Origin: Lineus longissimus
Taxonomy: Eukaryota; Nemertea; Pilidiophora; Heteronemertea; Lineidae
DNA length: 60,000 nt
Direction: 5' to 3'
Assembly: GCF_910592395.1 (NCBI RefSeq)
Contig: NC_088314.1
Span: forward strand, 3,908,001-3,968,000
The notes beneath the pieces were generated by a model that did not search any database, was not told where the DNA came from, and saw nothing but the letters and a program-made list of their open reading frames with translations. Of this stretch, positions 41,831-54,888 are shown piece by piece; within the stretch, counting starts at the first letter, position 1, and every line of letters begins with the position of its first letter. Position numbers and translations under genes: made by a program.

Positions 41831-44800
41831 AGTTTAAAAGAGTGTATGGGTCATTAGAAGTGTATGATAGAATGCATGGCTGGAGAGTGTTTTAAGGTTG
41901 GCTGGAGAGTGCGTGGGTGGAATTGACACTTTAGATGGACCAGTCAGATTAAAAATCTCATTAAAGATTGTTGAAGTAAACATTAGTCGATGTTAGATAG
42001 ACAAGTTATGCATATTTGATTGTAGTCCGCTAAACAGAAATCATACCGTTATTTCGGCAGGAAGGTCTTCTAATAACAATGTTACAAACAACGTATTTAC
42101 TAGGATATTTCACGCATACTGTATTTTGAGTAGGAAAAATCTAGTAACAAAAATATCATGAAGAACATATACGAAGATTTTCCGTGAAACATATTGTAAT
42201 TATAGCAAGGGAATGTAAAATGTTCGGCCCATTTTATGACACAGTAGTTCTTGCTGTCAAACTAGGCCTATTTTGTTACTCAACCTTGTCGCCTGGTATT
42301 TCTGCCGCAGGACTTCAATTCATAATATTTTATTTTTAAAACTCCTTATTTAACTTCTAGTGAAACTGGTATTGCAGTTACATAAGTTTAGGTGTACATG
42401 TATAAACCGGGTCAAAGGCCTGTTGGGCATTCTTTCCTTCCCTGCACTTCGTGTTGTCTAGATGTACCCAGTAAGAGTTGATAAGGTAGATTCCATTCGA
42501 ATTTCTGTTCATTCATCTCCGTGTTTTCTACAATTCCATCTACATGTAACTGCATGCATTGCTACTGTCAAGATGTTGCATTATTTCATAAACAGATACC
42601 TATTATCGTGCCTTAAATAAATTTCTTGTCTTAATCGTGTCACTCCATTTACTAGTAATGACTCTTCACAAAAAAGTATAAAAGATTATTGTTACCGACA
42701 ACACAATGACAATATTATAAGAAACAATTAACCTTGTGAAATGAAATCTTGTCTGAAGGTGTCAAAATATTGTCAATTTATTTCCTTTCGCGTATGATGG
42801 CGTTAGCCTTGAACATCACACCCACGGTGGCACGTGGAGAGGAAATCACAGAAATACCTCCTTTTCATGAAATATCATATTGACGGCCTTGGATGCGTTT
42901 CTTGCCCTTTGTTGGCCCCTTCACAGCGCATCTCGGTGTTTGAGAACGCCCAAAATCGTTAACTGCCCCGTGAACTAGGGAAAGAGAATTTATTTCCAAT
43001 GTCTGGCGCCTAATGAAGCGGGCCAGGCAGGACCTGCAGATAACGCGTGAACGTGTACGGTTCATTTCAGTCAAGTTATCCAGATTCCATCGAACAACTC
43101 ATAATGGATTATTTGAATCTGAACAGGTAATGCAGGCAGAGTTAGGCTGGAATTGAAGTTAGTTTTCATTCCAGGTTAGTCTGCCGAATCGTTTGTGGGT
43201 AAAGAAAGAAATGGTGTACACTGATGTACAGATGTACCAGCAAACTTGAACTGGACTGAACCGTACGCTTTTGGCACCAGGGCACGCTCAGGCACGAACG
43301 GTTGAGGTGCAAGCCATCGAGGTGAAACAAAACGTTTCTGCGATCTCACGGGCTGCTTGACTCGCGCTCATAATGACAATATCCGACCGGGAATTCACCC
43401 AGGGCGGAAATAAGTGCCACTGTTGGAAACATTAATAACCAATGTAGCAGAGGGTGGAAATCACCTCTTCAAGAGTTTTTAATGAGTTGATTCTTTAACC
43501 TGATTAGTTAATTAATGGCCATTCGTCGGCGTATTATTTAATCTCTGGTTCTTGACTCGAGAGTTACCGGTGCAAATGGCAATGGCTGTCGCTTGGGGCT
43601 GAGGCATCATCCGCGAAATGTCGCTGTATGTGACTTTAATAATCATACCCGAAAAGGGTATACATTTATACAAAAACAAATTAATACCATAATCAAAAGT
43701 TAATATTTCACGCTTGGAATACCTATGCAAATCAGAACGTAAACTCCTATGTCAACCTCTTTCATCCACACAAATAACCAATACAAGTCAGAAGTCATCT
43801 TTGAAGAAGTACCCCTGTTGTCAACGGGAAAAACAGCCTGAACAGCAGTTTAACCAGACTACTATGGGCCTAATACAGCACTACATGTATTTCGGGACGA
43901 ATTTTAATCGGGCGAAAGCCGAGATGTTTACCATAAAAACCGGATTCCAAACATATTCTCGTGTGAAAAATCAAGTTGATATTCACTTCGGTCTTTGAAA
44001 AGTGACAGATAGATATAATACTTTAGAGAACATATCATATAAAAAATCATTATCCAGTCTAATGTTGAAATTTGATAGCCGAGTAGGTGGTCGACTTCCG
44101 GAATATTTGAATAGACGAACTCCGGGAACATGGTATTAGAACATTAACAAATAACTAGAAAAAAGTCAAACAATGTAAAAAAGGTGCAAAACACATCTCT
44201 TTCAATATATTGGTATTTCATACAGTTTTGTATTGACTAAATTGTAAAAATAAGATAAAACCAGTGTGCTCATCAAAATATGCCCACGCTCGATTCAAAA
44301 CTGCCCCGTTCAGATTAGCGCAATCTCCACTGAAAATCTGCCTAACTTTGCCCGGGATTTCTGTAACATTTTTATACAAAATGTATATCTTTTTTTTCGT
44401 TAAGTTAACGTGGAATGAAGCCACGGAAACCTGCCGAGAAAATAGTATCATATTGTATGACAATAAATTCATCAATGGAATATAAAATGTTTGATTTAGT
44501 TCTCGCTGGCAACCATTGTTCGGAATATGAAATAAATACGCTTTAAAATACTCGGAGGGTGGAATTTATTTTGCGTGTGCGCAGAGATAGCTACGGGAAA
44601 CCGAACCCACGGTCTTTGGTCGCATCGGAAAATAAACTGATAGTTCAGCACGCGTTCATTAATTAGCTAATTAAATTCCTCATCCTGGAACACGTGTTGC
44701 TGTTGATGTATTCCAAACGATGTTAATTATTTACGGTAAGAAATTCTAGAAATGATTTAAAAATATTCCTATCGCGATTACAAATTATGATAATTATAGC

Positions 44801-47800
44801 TAATGAACAAATCTCGATAGAAAAAGTTTTGAGTTTAGTTCTTATTCAGAACGGATCACAGAAAGATATAAATCATTTAGTGAATAGTATTAAGCAGATG
44901 CGTTTGAAAGCTTGATTTGAGTGGAGAGCGTCTTGCTCATGAGAACGGAGACAAACCCCCCACGAAACCAAAAAATTCCAAACATGTAAATGAGAATCGA
45001 AATATAAGAATTATAGAAATTTACATAGAAGTACCAAAAGTAAAAACAAAAAAGCCCGCAACTCAAGCTGAAAGAAGTTTCCGTGGGAAAATTTATCGCC
45101 GCTTACTGAGAAAAAAAGCAAGGGTGTGCGGTCATTCAAACGATGACCTGAATCAGCCGGAACGCAATTCGATGTGAATTCTGCAACATATGACCATTTA
45201 TAAATCAATAAGACCAACACCCGGAAAAAAACGGGCGAAAATTTGACAAAGAATTCCTTCATGACAAGATTGAAGATGATTGTGATATATTAGACTTGCT
45301 TGTTCGGTTAACCGCGTAGTATCATCGACACGCGCACATCGGCGCAACTGCTGGTGAAAACTTCCAGTTTCACCTATGTTTATCAATTTTAAGCATACAA
45401 ATCTCCGCCATGCCTTTATCCGTGGGAAAATATACGGCATGGGAAATTACTGAAGAAAACAAAATCGCACAATGGTGCGAAATTGACCAAACAAATGACT
45501 GAGCTATTATAGCAACGAGCGCAACGCGTGCGCCATTCATATCACACGTCAACGAATAAAAAGCAGTTTTGCATTTAAATACTCCGCTCTCGTCTCTAAA
45601 TGATAACAGTTTTCTCGGGTTGTTCTGGATTCATTTTATCATAGGAGATGATAAATAACTATTAGGAGATACATATGACAATGAAATTTATATTTAATGG
45701 AGCAAATCGCCATGTGCGCGCGTCAGCCCAAAAAGACGAAGATTCGTGTGAAACGCTGTGATTTCGTTTTTCGGCAGATCTGGATAAAATAGTTAGAAGC
45801 CCCTGCTTCACTTAGCCGAAGGTCTAAACCTGTAACCAAATGGCGCGTGGCTAAGATTTGGCCGCGTCTGGCCAAAGTAACTTGACTCGAAAATCAGAAG
45901 TTGAAATTCGTATGTGAAATGTCATGATTCCTAGAAATAGGGAGACGGAACACTGCACTCTTGGAGGAACAGAGGAGTGAAGTCGCACTTTTGTGAAAAG
46001 ATGACGAAGTCTTTTTTAGAAAGTAAAAGATTATTCGGGCATCTTAGAATAACACAAAAAGAAAAAAAATATATAAACATAATAATTTTTTTTTAAATTG
46101 TCAAGTTATTTCATGTTGGCTTACTTTGCAGCAATCGTACGTGTATAACGTTTGACATTTTTGCAAAGTTTTGGCACACATGCTCACGTAATCATTTATT
46201 TATTTCTAAGGAAACATCAGAACGGAAAATTTGAACGATAAGAGCGTCCAAAGAAGGGGAGCGGTGTCACTTTAGAAAATATTTTTCAAATCGTCGTCTT
46301 CAAGAAGGTCGAGCATAATAGTACATGTATTCATTTTGTCATTTTGTCACCAAGAACGTCACTTTAAAAGCCGTACATGTATTTTACAATCTGTATGCAC
46401 ATCAATATCATCACAAAATATTTCAACGTATGATTTTTTCCTTTTGGTTGTATGAGCTGTGGGCTGACCGGTGGAGAAGGATTCCGTGCAAGCATTCTGC
46501 GACAGGTTTCCATTACTTAGCTATACTTGTATGCATACATATTATAACATCCGAAAATAACCCAATGAGCCCGACTTCTGCCAATGAAGGTGATAATATT
46601 GGTTGAAAATGATAAAACTACATAGTATATTGGCGAAAACCTCAACCTAAGGTGACATTCATTTCATAAATTACGATTGACATTGTACACCATCGTCCGA
46701 CATCAACGGGTTTCATGACAATTGGTAAGTACAACATCATACAAGCAGAAAACTAAAAACATACAACAATAAGATAACACTCATCATAATAAATATAAAG
46801 TATCGTCACGATTAAATAATCCTGATTTGAATTGTTGACTGTCAGAATTCTGTTTCATCAACATTTTTTTTCACATCGCCCAAGTTTCGCATATGAAAAT
46901 TAGTGAAGTTACTCAGGTGAAAAGATTATAAAAATACAAGTATCTTTGCGGATTGAATACGCAAGGCTGGTTTCATAGTGACAATTTTCTAAGTCCCTGG
47001 GTGTTGCTCTCCCCGGAGTCGAGTTGTCACGGCATCGGGACGCGCTGGGCTGCTCCGCTGGTGACAACCCGACACCCGATTGACGGGCTTCCCCCAATCT
47101 CACGAAATCGTGTAAAAAGTATTATCCTGAGAACACGAACAAGTGCCGGCGAAATCCTTGGGTGATTTAGGAGAAGACATGAAATATCTTCTCTAACAAA
47201 CCCTCAGTAAGATCCCACTATGAAATATGAGAGGCATCAGTCCGTATCGCTGCATCACCAACTGATCAAAAGCCAAGAAAAAAATCGGAATCCCTCACCG
47301 CGGATTTGTAAAATCGAAACCCGAAATCCGAAAACCCCACCACGTAGAAATTTGGAAAAGTATAATAAATATACTTTTTATCTTGTCAGGGATGTTCATC
47401 ATAAAATAGCATGTCGTGGTAGAGCAGGGGATAATCATGGTCTATCTTAATCTGGTTTATCTGCCGTGGCGATAGCGGGCCGAGCCCAGAGAAATGAGTC
47501 CAACGAGAGCGAGATAGTCAACTCAATCTTACCTTATCAGCTCCGCGCACGTTGTCGACTAATTCTGCCGAGTAAAATCGCGCTGATATGGCGTGACGTT
47601 ATATACAGGCAAGGCAAATTAAATATGTTTATCACTATTCTAATTTAATGATCGATCGCAAAATTAATATCTTTGATATGCATCTTTTGAAAAAGCCATT
47701 TCCACTGCGCATTAATAACAATTCATTCGGGGCCGTTCTACGCATGCCCCGGGCTTGATAATGGCCGCCGAACAATAGATTTGCGAAAGAGGCGGGAACT

Positions 47801-47950
47801 AACCATCGCGAGGCTGCCGAGATCTATGAATAAACAGCACCAGCGTTGGCTCCGATTTGTGCTTATCAGAAACTCCCAGAAGCCGCGCAAGTGTCACATC
47901 TAGATGCTGAGGGCTTTAGATCTTGGAGGCTGATGATCAGTAGTATTGGC
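41831..47950. other. Gene-free upstream region, part 2
   Basis: No supported exon. There are AT-rich homeodomain-type runs at about 43495-43530 (TTAATTAATGGCCATT) and 44659-44674. The 44917-45177 plus frame (Lys/Arg-rich) has no ATG start and no known motif. Confidence 0.45.
44659..44698. promoter_or_regulatory. Homeodomain palindrome next to a CACGTG E-box
   Basis: TTAATTAGCTAATTAA (44659-44674) is a perfect palindrome with two inverted TAATTA homeodomain cores. AACACGTGTT (44689-44698), a palindromic E-box, follows 14 bp on. It lies about 8.2 kb upstream of the GATA start. An enhancer role is inferred only from motif quality. Confidence 0.3.
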
Positions 47951-47974
47951 TGTGTGTGTGTGTGTGTGTGTGTG
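47951..47974. repeat. (TG)12 microsatellite
   Basis: Twelve uninterrupted TG units. Confidence 0.95.
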
Positions 47975-49229
47975 GGTAGGATGGCAGTGCTATCACGCGA
48001 CTACTTTAATATCCGAGGGTTTCTGGATTAGAATTAGATGCTGGTTATTGCGTAATCAGAATAAAAGGATGCGACGGTGTAACCTGATTGAATGAAACGC
48101 AGCCAAAAGTCAGATTACATTTTATGTTTATATACCGATCAAATAGTCAAAGACTGCGAATGATGATGTAGACGATATTTCTTATCAATGTTTTTAGAAG
48201 TACTTGACACTTAAGAATAGAGATAAGTTCTGCCACTTAAAGTACATGTATCTGCAGTCCTCTTTGTCATCAATCCAAGTTCCAAGCTACATGTACTTAA
48301 GCTTTGTAAACGGTCCTTCAAAAAATCCCTTCTCTTTAGTCACGTTGGCGACGTGGTCGAATACATGTAGATTCTCTCAAACTGATAAGAACCCTGGTCA
48401 ATGATGGTTGAATCTCGTAAATTTCACGCTGATATAGGTTTGGATGTGCTGCTGAGGGAGAATCAAATCGACAAAACGTATATTCTTGAATGAGGTGGTT
48501 TGTCATTTCCATCATGTATGGTTCCCATGAAGTGTCTCTTCGGAAAATCGGCAGCGGCACCATCTCATGCCGCATCAGCGCCTTGTTCCCGAGAACGAAG
48601 AGGCCGTATCAGTCTCCTTAAAGAGAAACCCTCGCACAACAATATCTGACCATTTGGGGTTAATCTGAGATTATCTGTGATTATGGACGATAAACGCTGT
48701 CCGAATTCGTACAAGTGCTCGAGCCGGTTTCGGATGACTATGGAGAGAGTTGTGATAGGGATTCGCCTTTCATCATGGCACGCATCGTTAAATAACTCGC
48801 ACGGAATGGTCGCAGTGATTTTACTGATTCAAAGGAGCAAAACGACATGCATGCATCTTCATAAAATCGCTTCAATTCGTATTTTCTTGAGAGTATGATT
48901 TAAGGACTGTGAAAACATATTGGTCAATGAAAAGCTATCGAATTCTGCACACCCTGCACTGTTTCCATAAACAAACCAGTTGCAAGTCTGTTACATGTAC
49001 TCCCGGTCAATTTTGATGTTCGTAGCAAAATGATGCGATTGTTTTTCATTTAGTGAGATATTCCCCAGATGACTTTGTGCCGGGCTGTTTTTCGCCAAGT
49101 GAAGTCATCGTGGTACGTTGTTCTCGAGAGCAAGAAGTCTTTCACTTGTCAAAAGTTGACCACACTGTCAATGTACACGGATATACAGTTCGCTATTAAA
49201 ATGTCATCCACCCCTTGAACGCGTCTCAA
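47975..49229. other. Gene-free stretch with clustered TACATGTA words
   Basis: No supported exon. TACATGTA occurs four times within about 750 bp (near 48244, 48291, 48362 and 48993), the densest cluster in the window apart from the GATA 3' side. Confidence 0.45.
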
Positions 49230-50060
49230 CAATGCCTTTACCCCGGCTCGTGCCTGGCTGTACGAACCATCACAATACCCCACATTGTTACAAAGTTCGA
49301 GTTGAATGAACATGAAAGCTATCTAATTCGCAGCAACACCTCTCTCATCCCTCCCAGCTATGATATATTGATACGTAGATTCGTATCAAAATCTGCGGTA
49401 GATGTAACTCTTGATTCCATCATTTTGAAATGTAATTCCGTCAGATTATGTGGTAGGGAAGTTGATTCTATCAATTCTTTGGTTTGTGGATAAGATTTTG
49501 TGAAGATAAGTGTAACATCATATACTGCGTTTGCGTGTAACACTGTTAATTCATACAGTGCAGCAGACTGTGTATTCATACACTTGCCGTTGAAATCTGT
49601 TGAGAGATTTTATGTTTAGGGATATGTGTTGCTGAAGGCTTTTGTCACCATACCTAAATTTCTCACTGCCTAGAAGATGCAAAACCTAGTCTCATGAGCA
49701 TTTACTCAGGCTCGTGTCTGGCTGTATGATCCATCACAATACCACTCATTGTTACAAAAGTTCAAGTTGAATGAACATGAAAACTGTCGAATTCTCAGCA
49801 ACATCTCTGTCGTGCCTCTCAGCTATGGTAGATTGCTGAAGAGACATAGATTTGTATCGAATTCTGCGTTAGATGTAACTTTGGTAGATGTGCCCTTGAT
49901 TCCATTCCATAAAATGTGATTCCGTCACATTTGTGAACGTGTTGTCAATTCTATCAATGATATAGTTTAGATATAGGCTGTGTACCGTCGTGTGTGTAAT
50001 AAAGTACATTCATGAGGTGAATAGTATATTAGTGCATTGTCTGTCGAGATTTATTGAGGA
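49230..50060. repeat. Diverged tandem duplication, about 0.4-kb unit
   Basis: Copy 1 (about 49230-49612) and copy 2 (about 49694-50060) share many blocks in the same order: GGCTCGTG(C/T)CTGGCTGTA, CCATCACAATACC, CATTGTTACAAA, TTGAATGAACATGAAA, TAGATGTAACT, TTGATTCCAT and TTCTATCAAT. The offset is about 464 bp. Copy 2 has a small internal insertion. Neither copy keeps a shared open frame, so this is not a duplicated exon. Confidence 0.8.
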
Positions 50061-52131
50061 ATTGTGCAGATCATAGAAAAACATGCTACACGTATGAAAT
50101 ATTATGCAAAATGCATCATATGCAAACTGTCATATGAGTCATAAGCTGGATCCTCAGGCTTATGACTCTAAGTATTTTCAAGGAATACATGTACGTACAA
50201 CATCTTTGGAGCATAAATGACCGAATTATTGCTCTCCTATGGTTTGTTATTCTTTTAGGTATCTTCGAGAATCTGGTAGAATACCTAATGAGAAAAAGAG
50301 GAAGAAGAGGGGGAAATAGAAGGAGAAGGCGAGAAAAGAAAGAGACGAATAAAAGAAGTAAAATGATTTGAGTATTCCTGATTTAATGACCTTAAAGAGA
50401 TGGCTACTGGTTTCGCTATAAGTGGTTACTGTCGTATAAAACGCAACATGTCGATGTGCCATCTTAATCATCGAAATCAACAGCTCTCGGAACTTGAGAC
50501 AAACTAGTTGAGTTTCATTGACGCAAATGCCTTGCGATCAATATCAATGAAAATGAGAGTCACATCCCGATCAGAGATATCAGATGAAGATGTGCAAAGT
50601 TCCGTCGATAATTCCACAGGCAATCAGAGTTATCTCCAGAGTTAGATGTCCTTCTGTCGATATTACGTCAATCAGGATCTGGATCTTGATGGGGTCTTCC
50701 CCTGATCAACAAGTCACCAGAGCCAACATGACATGCCCTGATGATATCGGGAAGATACCGCTGCGATGTCATTCCGTTTGGGTTGATAAATACGCCCGAT
50801 ACCATCGCACACGCCACAGATTGCGGCTGATCTGGTGCGTCGTGTCCCTACCCGATGATGACCCAATGCCTATCGCTGTAAATCTCATTTCCCGAACAAG
50901 GTTTTGCCAAAGTCTGGCTTCCGATGATCATGGATAACGCAAAGGGTGGTAAGCTGATGAAAAAGGGTCCAACACAATTAAGTGCACTTTCTCTGGCTTT
51001 TCTTACTTGTCTCAAAGAGTACACCGTCTTTAACGGGTATAGAAGGGCTGAACTAATCAGAATGGGCGTCGCTGACGGCAATCGTGTCCAATTTAAAGCC
51101 ACCTCCGAATAATATCACAACACTGGCCAGGCTGCGTCATCTTAACTTCAGATGGAAGTGTTGTAAACATGATGTCAATGCGATAATGTCAAGACGTATC
51201 ATGTATGTAGATGTAGATTTGCCAAATATTGGAATGATTTTGTCCAAGTTTTAGAGGCGCTTCCAAAGGACGACCAGGAAGAGTAGTACTTGCGCCTTGC
51301 TACAGCGGACGTTGCCTCAAGGCATTTGTTTTCTTTATGACCGGGTAAGCCTAAATTTGAAAAAAACTGGAATTAGTCTCTACCCCCTCTCCTATTAACT
51401 TCCAAAAGACTCAAACGAAATAAGAGCTTACATCAGTGTCGGCACCATAAGGCTGACGTGTCTTCCTTCAAGAGGTATTTTCTCAAACAGAGTTTCTTGG
51501 TCATTACTGCTTTCTGCGTCTTTCCAACGCGATTCTTTGGTCATTTGTACAACTTCTGTAATAGCTTAATGCAATATGATAGCATAACAATGCAGCTAGA
51601 TGGTTTCTCTCACGCAGGGGATCATCCTGCTCGGTGTAATTAGCCCGTCATCAATTAGCCAGTTAGGGATAATTGAATGTGTAGGGACCTGCGTTGCGAT
51701 GATAAAAAGCGCCGTGCTAAGGATTCGGCCATTTTTATGGGCTAGGAAGTCGGAAATCGTACGGTTCTGTAAAAGGAGGGCTGAGACTAAGTTTCAAAAA
51801 TACGCAAGTCAATATGTATTTTTTCCTCGAACGCCTATCAGGTATCATCATCTGGTATAAGTATAATCATTATTTCTGACAGAAAAATGACATCACCAAT
51901 AAGTCAGATGCTGTGTGAATGGCATGGCTGCATTGAAAGAAAAAATACATGTACGATGAGAACTAGAATGAATCGGACCCTACATGTAAGTAACTATCTG
52001 GCGTCAGTTATAAGATACGATGTCAGATTCATGCAGCTGCGTTGTTTTGCTTTTGCGGGAACGGAGTACACCGCATCCTTCAACGGCCTGATATCGCGGT
52101 ATTTTGATGTTGTGGATGCGCGCAAAACCAT
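50061..52131. other. Gene-free stretch
   Basis: The plus open frames at 50584-50937 (117 codons) and 50924-51112 overlap in a locally GC-richer stretch. I recognise no domain, and splice context is unclear. I leave them uncalled. Confidence 0.4.
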
Positions 52132-52132
52132 C

Positions 52133-52166
52133 GTGCAACGCTATACTATTGTGCAACGCTATTGTG
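52133..52166. repeat. Tandem 18-bp duplication
   Basis: GTGCAACGCTATACTATT is followed by GTGCAACGCTATTGTG, giving nearly two copies. Confidence 0.8.
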
Positions 52167-54157
52167 TACGACCTTATGGGAATGTCATGAAATGCCTGCC
52201 TCCATAAAATTACAAAATAATGAACTTTCTGACCTGAATATAAAATAGGTTTTGTGTTCGGTGTTTATGTTTAAACAAAATGATTTGAGCAGTTGTGTCG
52301 GTTACAAAAGAGTAGTCATTTCACAGCCCAGGCCTTGTTCATAAATTCGATTTACTTTACTTTTGATGGGATTCATTCCACAGGTGTGTCCTCTCACCTC
52401 CGCCTAGTTCAAATCTCTCATCAAAACTATCATTTACGCTCAGTCATTGTCATAACTCCCATGTAAAAAACTCCCAATCACTTTTCCCACAGTCGAGAAC
52501 ACTGATACATTTCGCAGATTTTTAAACAAAATGACAAACAGTGGTTTGATATCAATAAGAGAATAAAGGAATGAGAGCTATGGTCTTGATTCCTTTATTA
52601 TAAAAGGCATTTAAAGCGTTTTAAATTGAAGTTCAAAACAGCTGTTGCAGAATCAAAACTGAACCTGGTGCTCACGTGACCACGGTAGCCAATTACAATG
52701 ACTGCGATGGATGGCCGCTTAACTAAGCTAATGAATGGTTTCAGGTTTCTCACTGTGAGCTCGTTACTTTAGTATACAATGTTTAATTGTAAAATAAAAG
52801 GAGCATTCATTACTATGAACCCGGTTACGCCTTGTTGTTTATGATAAAGATATTCAATTTCACGCCAACATGGTGTCTTTGAATCAATGTGCGCATAGAT
52901 TCATTGAAGTCATATTTCTTTGGTCACTTTTTGAGTATCATCAGCGACGTCTCATCTTATGACAGCCGCCATGTTATGTAATTAACTTTATGACCTCACC
53001 TTATACATGTAGGTTACCTCTAGAAGAGGAAGACCAACTTCAACAAAAAATGCCTCAATGTCGACACTAAGGTGTTACGAGTCGACACCTTCCAAGGGGA
53101 TGGACCTCCGAGTGGAAATGATCTGATTTATGGCCAACTCTTGGAGAGGAAAGAAAGAACGAAATTGCATTCGCTACACGTATTTCGGACCGTTTGCTTA
53201 GTCTAAGGTCACTGTTTGCGGTTTAACTTGCTTGAGTGGCTTATGTGTCTGTGAATGAGAACTTATCAGTCCCATGATGGCGTCACTGTCACATGATAAA
53301 TCACGAACAACACATAATAAGCCTAACTCCTGTCCTATGTACCCCGCTGGTGACTGCAACAATCCGCCATTGTGTTTTGTGCGCATCCCTGCACCAAGTT
53401 TCCGGCAGTTCCGGGCTTATCTCCGGTGCAACAGGCACTGAGCACTGATGGCGCCCATATCAGTAGGCTGCATCGTTATGTCCACAACCCTCTTCAAAAA
53501 GTCTGCAAGGTGTTGTCAGATATCGAGACTTGATATTTCATTGCCATTCACCAAGCTCAATCAGATATCCATTCGGTAGCACAGCGAGAATCTTTGACAA
53601 ACTAATTAGAAAATTATCAGATTTTGCAATCGTGTTTATGCTGAAGCAACGTGGCACCGATGTTTCGTATCGAATGGTGTGCAATGATTGATAGGCCCGG
53701 ATTCACAACCTGGCCAGATCGAAACCTATGAGATAACCAATCGTGAAATCACAGTATTCAAATCAGTCGTTTTTCTCATATCTGACTGTTAGATAGGATT
53801 GTGTTTTGGCCCGGACAGGAAAGTAACAGGTTTGACTTGGCATGTGTTCCCGTCAATTTGACAGCAACAGCTTAATCAGCATGTTGGCTGGAAACTCACC
53901 ACTTCCCTATCATTTTAGTTTACATGTTAGTACAAAAAAAGTTGAAATGAAACATTTGATTAATCAAGTTATTGTTAGCTGGTCAGATCTGGTTTTCTGA
54001 GAACTCAAGTTATTTGATACCCATAGCAAAGAAATTGGTTGATTTAAGAAAAATTGTTTGCCAATTCATCAAGAGTAATATTGCCACAGATAGACCTGGA
54101 AAAGTAAGTTCTACTTGAAAAGGAGCAAGGCGTCCGATTGGCGAGCTTCAGATCTAC
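52167..54157. other. Gene-free stretch
   Basis: No supported exon or repeat. One TACATGTA lies near 53006. Confidence 0.45.
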
Positions 54158-54888
54158 GGGGCTCGGTCATGTGGTAGCAGGGCGTAGTATTCGAAAAATT
54201 AGGGGGCTCGGTCATATGGTAGCAGAGCGTAATTTTCAAAAAAATTACTGGGGTCGGTTATATGGTAGCAGAGCGTAGTTTTCAAAAATATTAAGGAGCT
54301 CGGTTATATGGTAGCAGAGTGTAGTTTTCAAAAATATTAAGGAGCTCGGTTATATGGTAGCAGAGTGTAGTTTTCAAAAATATTAAGGAGCTCGGTTATA
54401 TGGTAGCAGAGCGTAGTTTTCAAAAATATTAAGGAGCTCGGTTATATGGTAGCAGAGCGTAGTTTTCAAAGATATTAAGGAGCTCGGTTATATGGTAGCA
54501 GATCGTGATTTTCAAAAATATTAAGGGGTTCGGTTATATGGTAGCAGAGCGTAGTTTTCAAAGATATTAAGGAGCTCGGTTATATGGTAGCAGAGTGTAG
54601 TTTTCAAAAATATTAAGGAGCTCGGTTATATGGTAGCAGAGTGTAGTTTTCAAAAATATTAAGGAGCTCGGTTATATGGTAGCAGAGTGTAGTTTTCAAA
54701 AATATTAAGGAGCTCAATTATATGGTAGCAGAGCGTAGTTTTCAAAAATATTAAGGAGCTCGGTTATATGGTAGCAGAGCGTAATTTTCAAAAATATTAA
54801 GGGGCTCGGTTATATGGTAGCAGAGCGTAGTTTTCAAAAATATTAAAGGGTCGGTTATATGGTAGCTGAGCGTAATTTTCAAATAAAT
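54158..54888. repeat. 46-bp minisatellite, 16 copies
   Basis: The unit is 46 bp, with a core of GGAGCTCGGTTATATGGTAG then CAGAGCGTAG and TTTTCAAAAATATTAA. I count 16 copies of the GGTAGC landmark. Central copies are almost identical and edge copies are diverged, as expected from unequal exchange. A GCG/GTG variant marks subgroups. The period is not a multiple of three, and no open frame crosses it. Confidence 0.95.

Noticed and set aside
50584-51112. Overlapping plus-strand frames of 117 and 62 codons
   Set aside because: No recognisable motif, different frames, no convincing splice sites. They could be chance in a GC-richer patch.
54158-54888. CRISPR-like array
   Set aside because: Copies abut with no variable spacers, and the DNA is animal nuclear DNA. 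It is a minisatellite.
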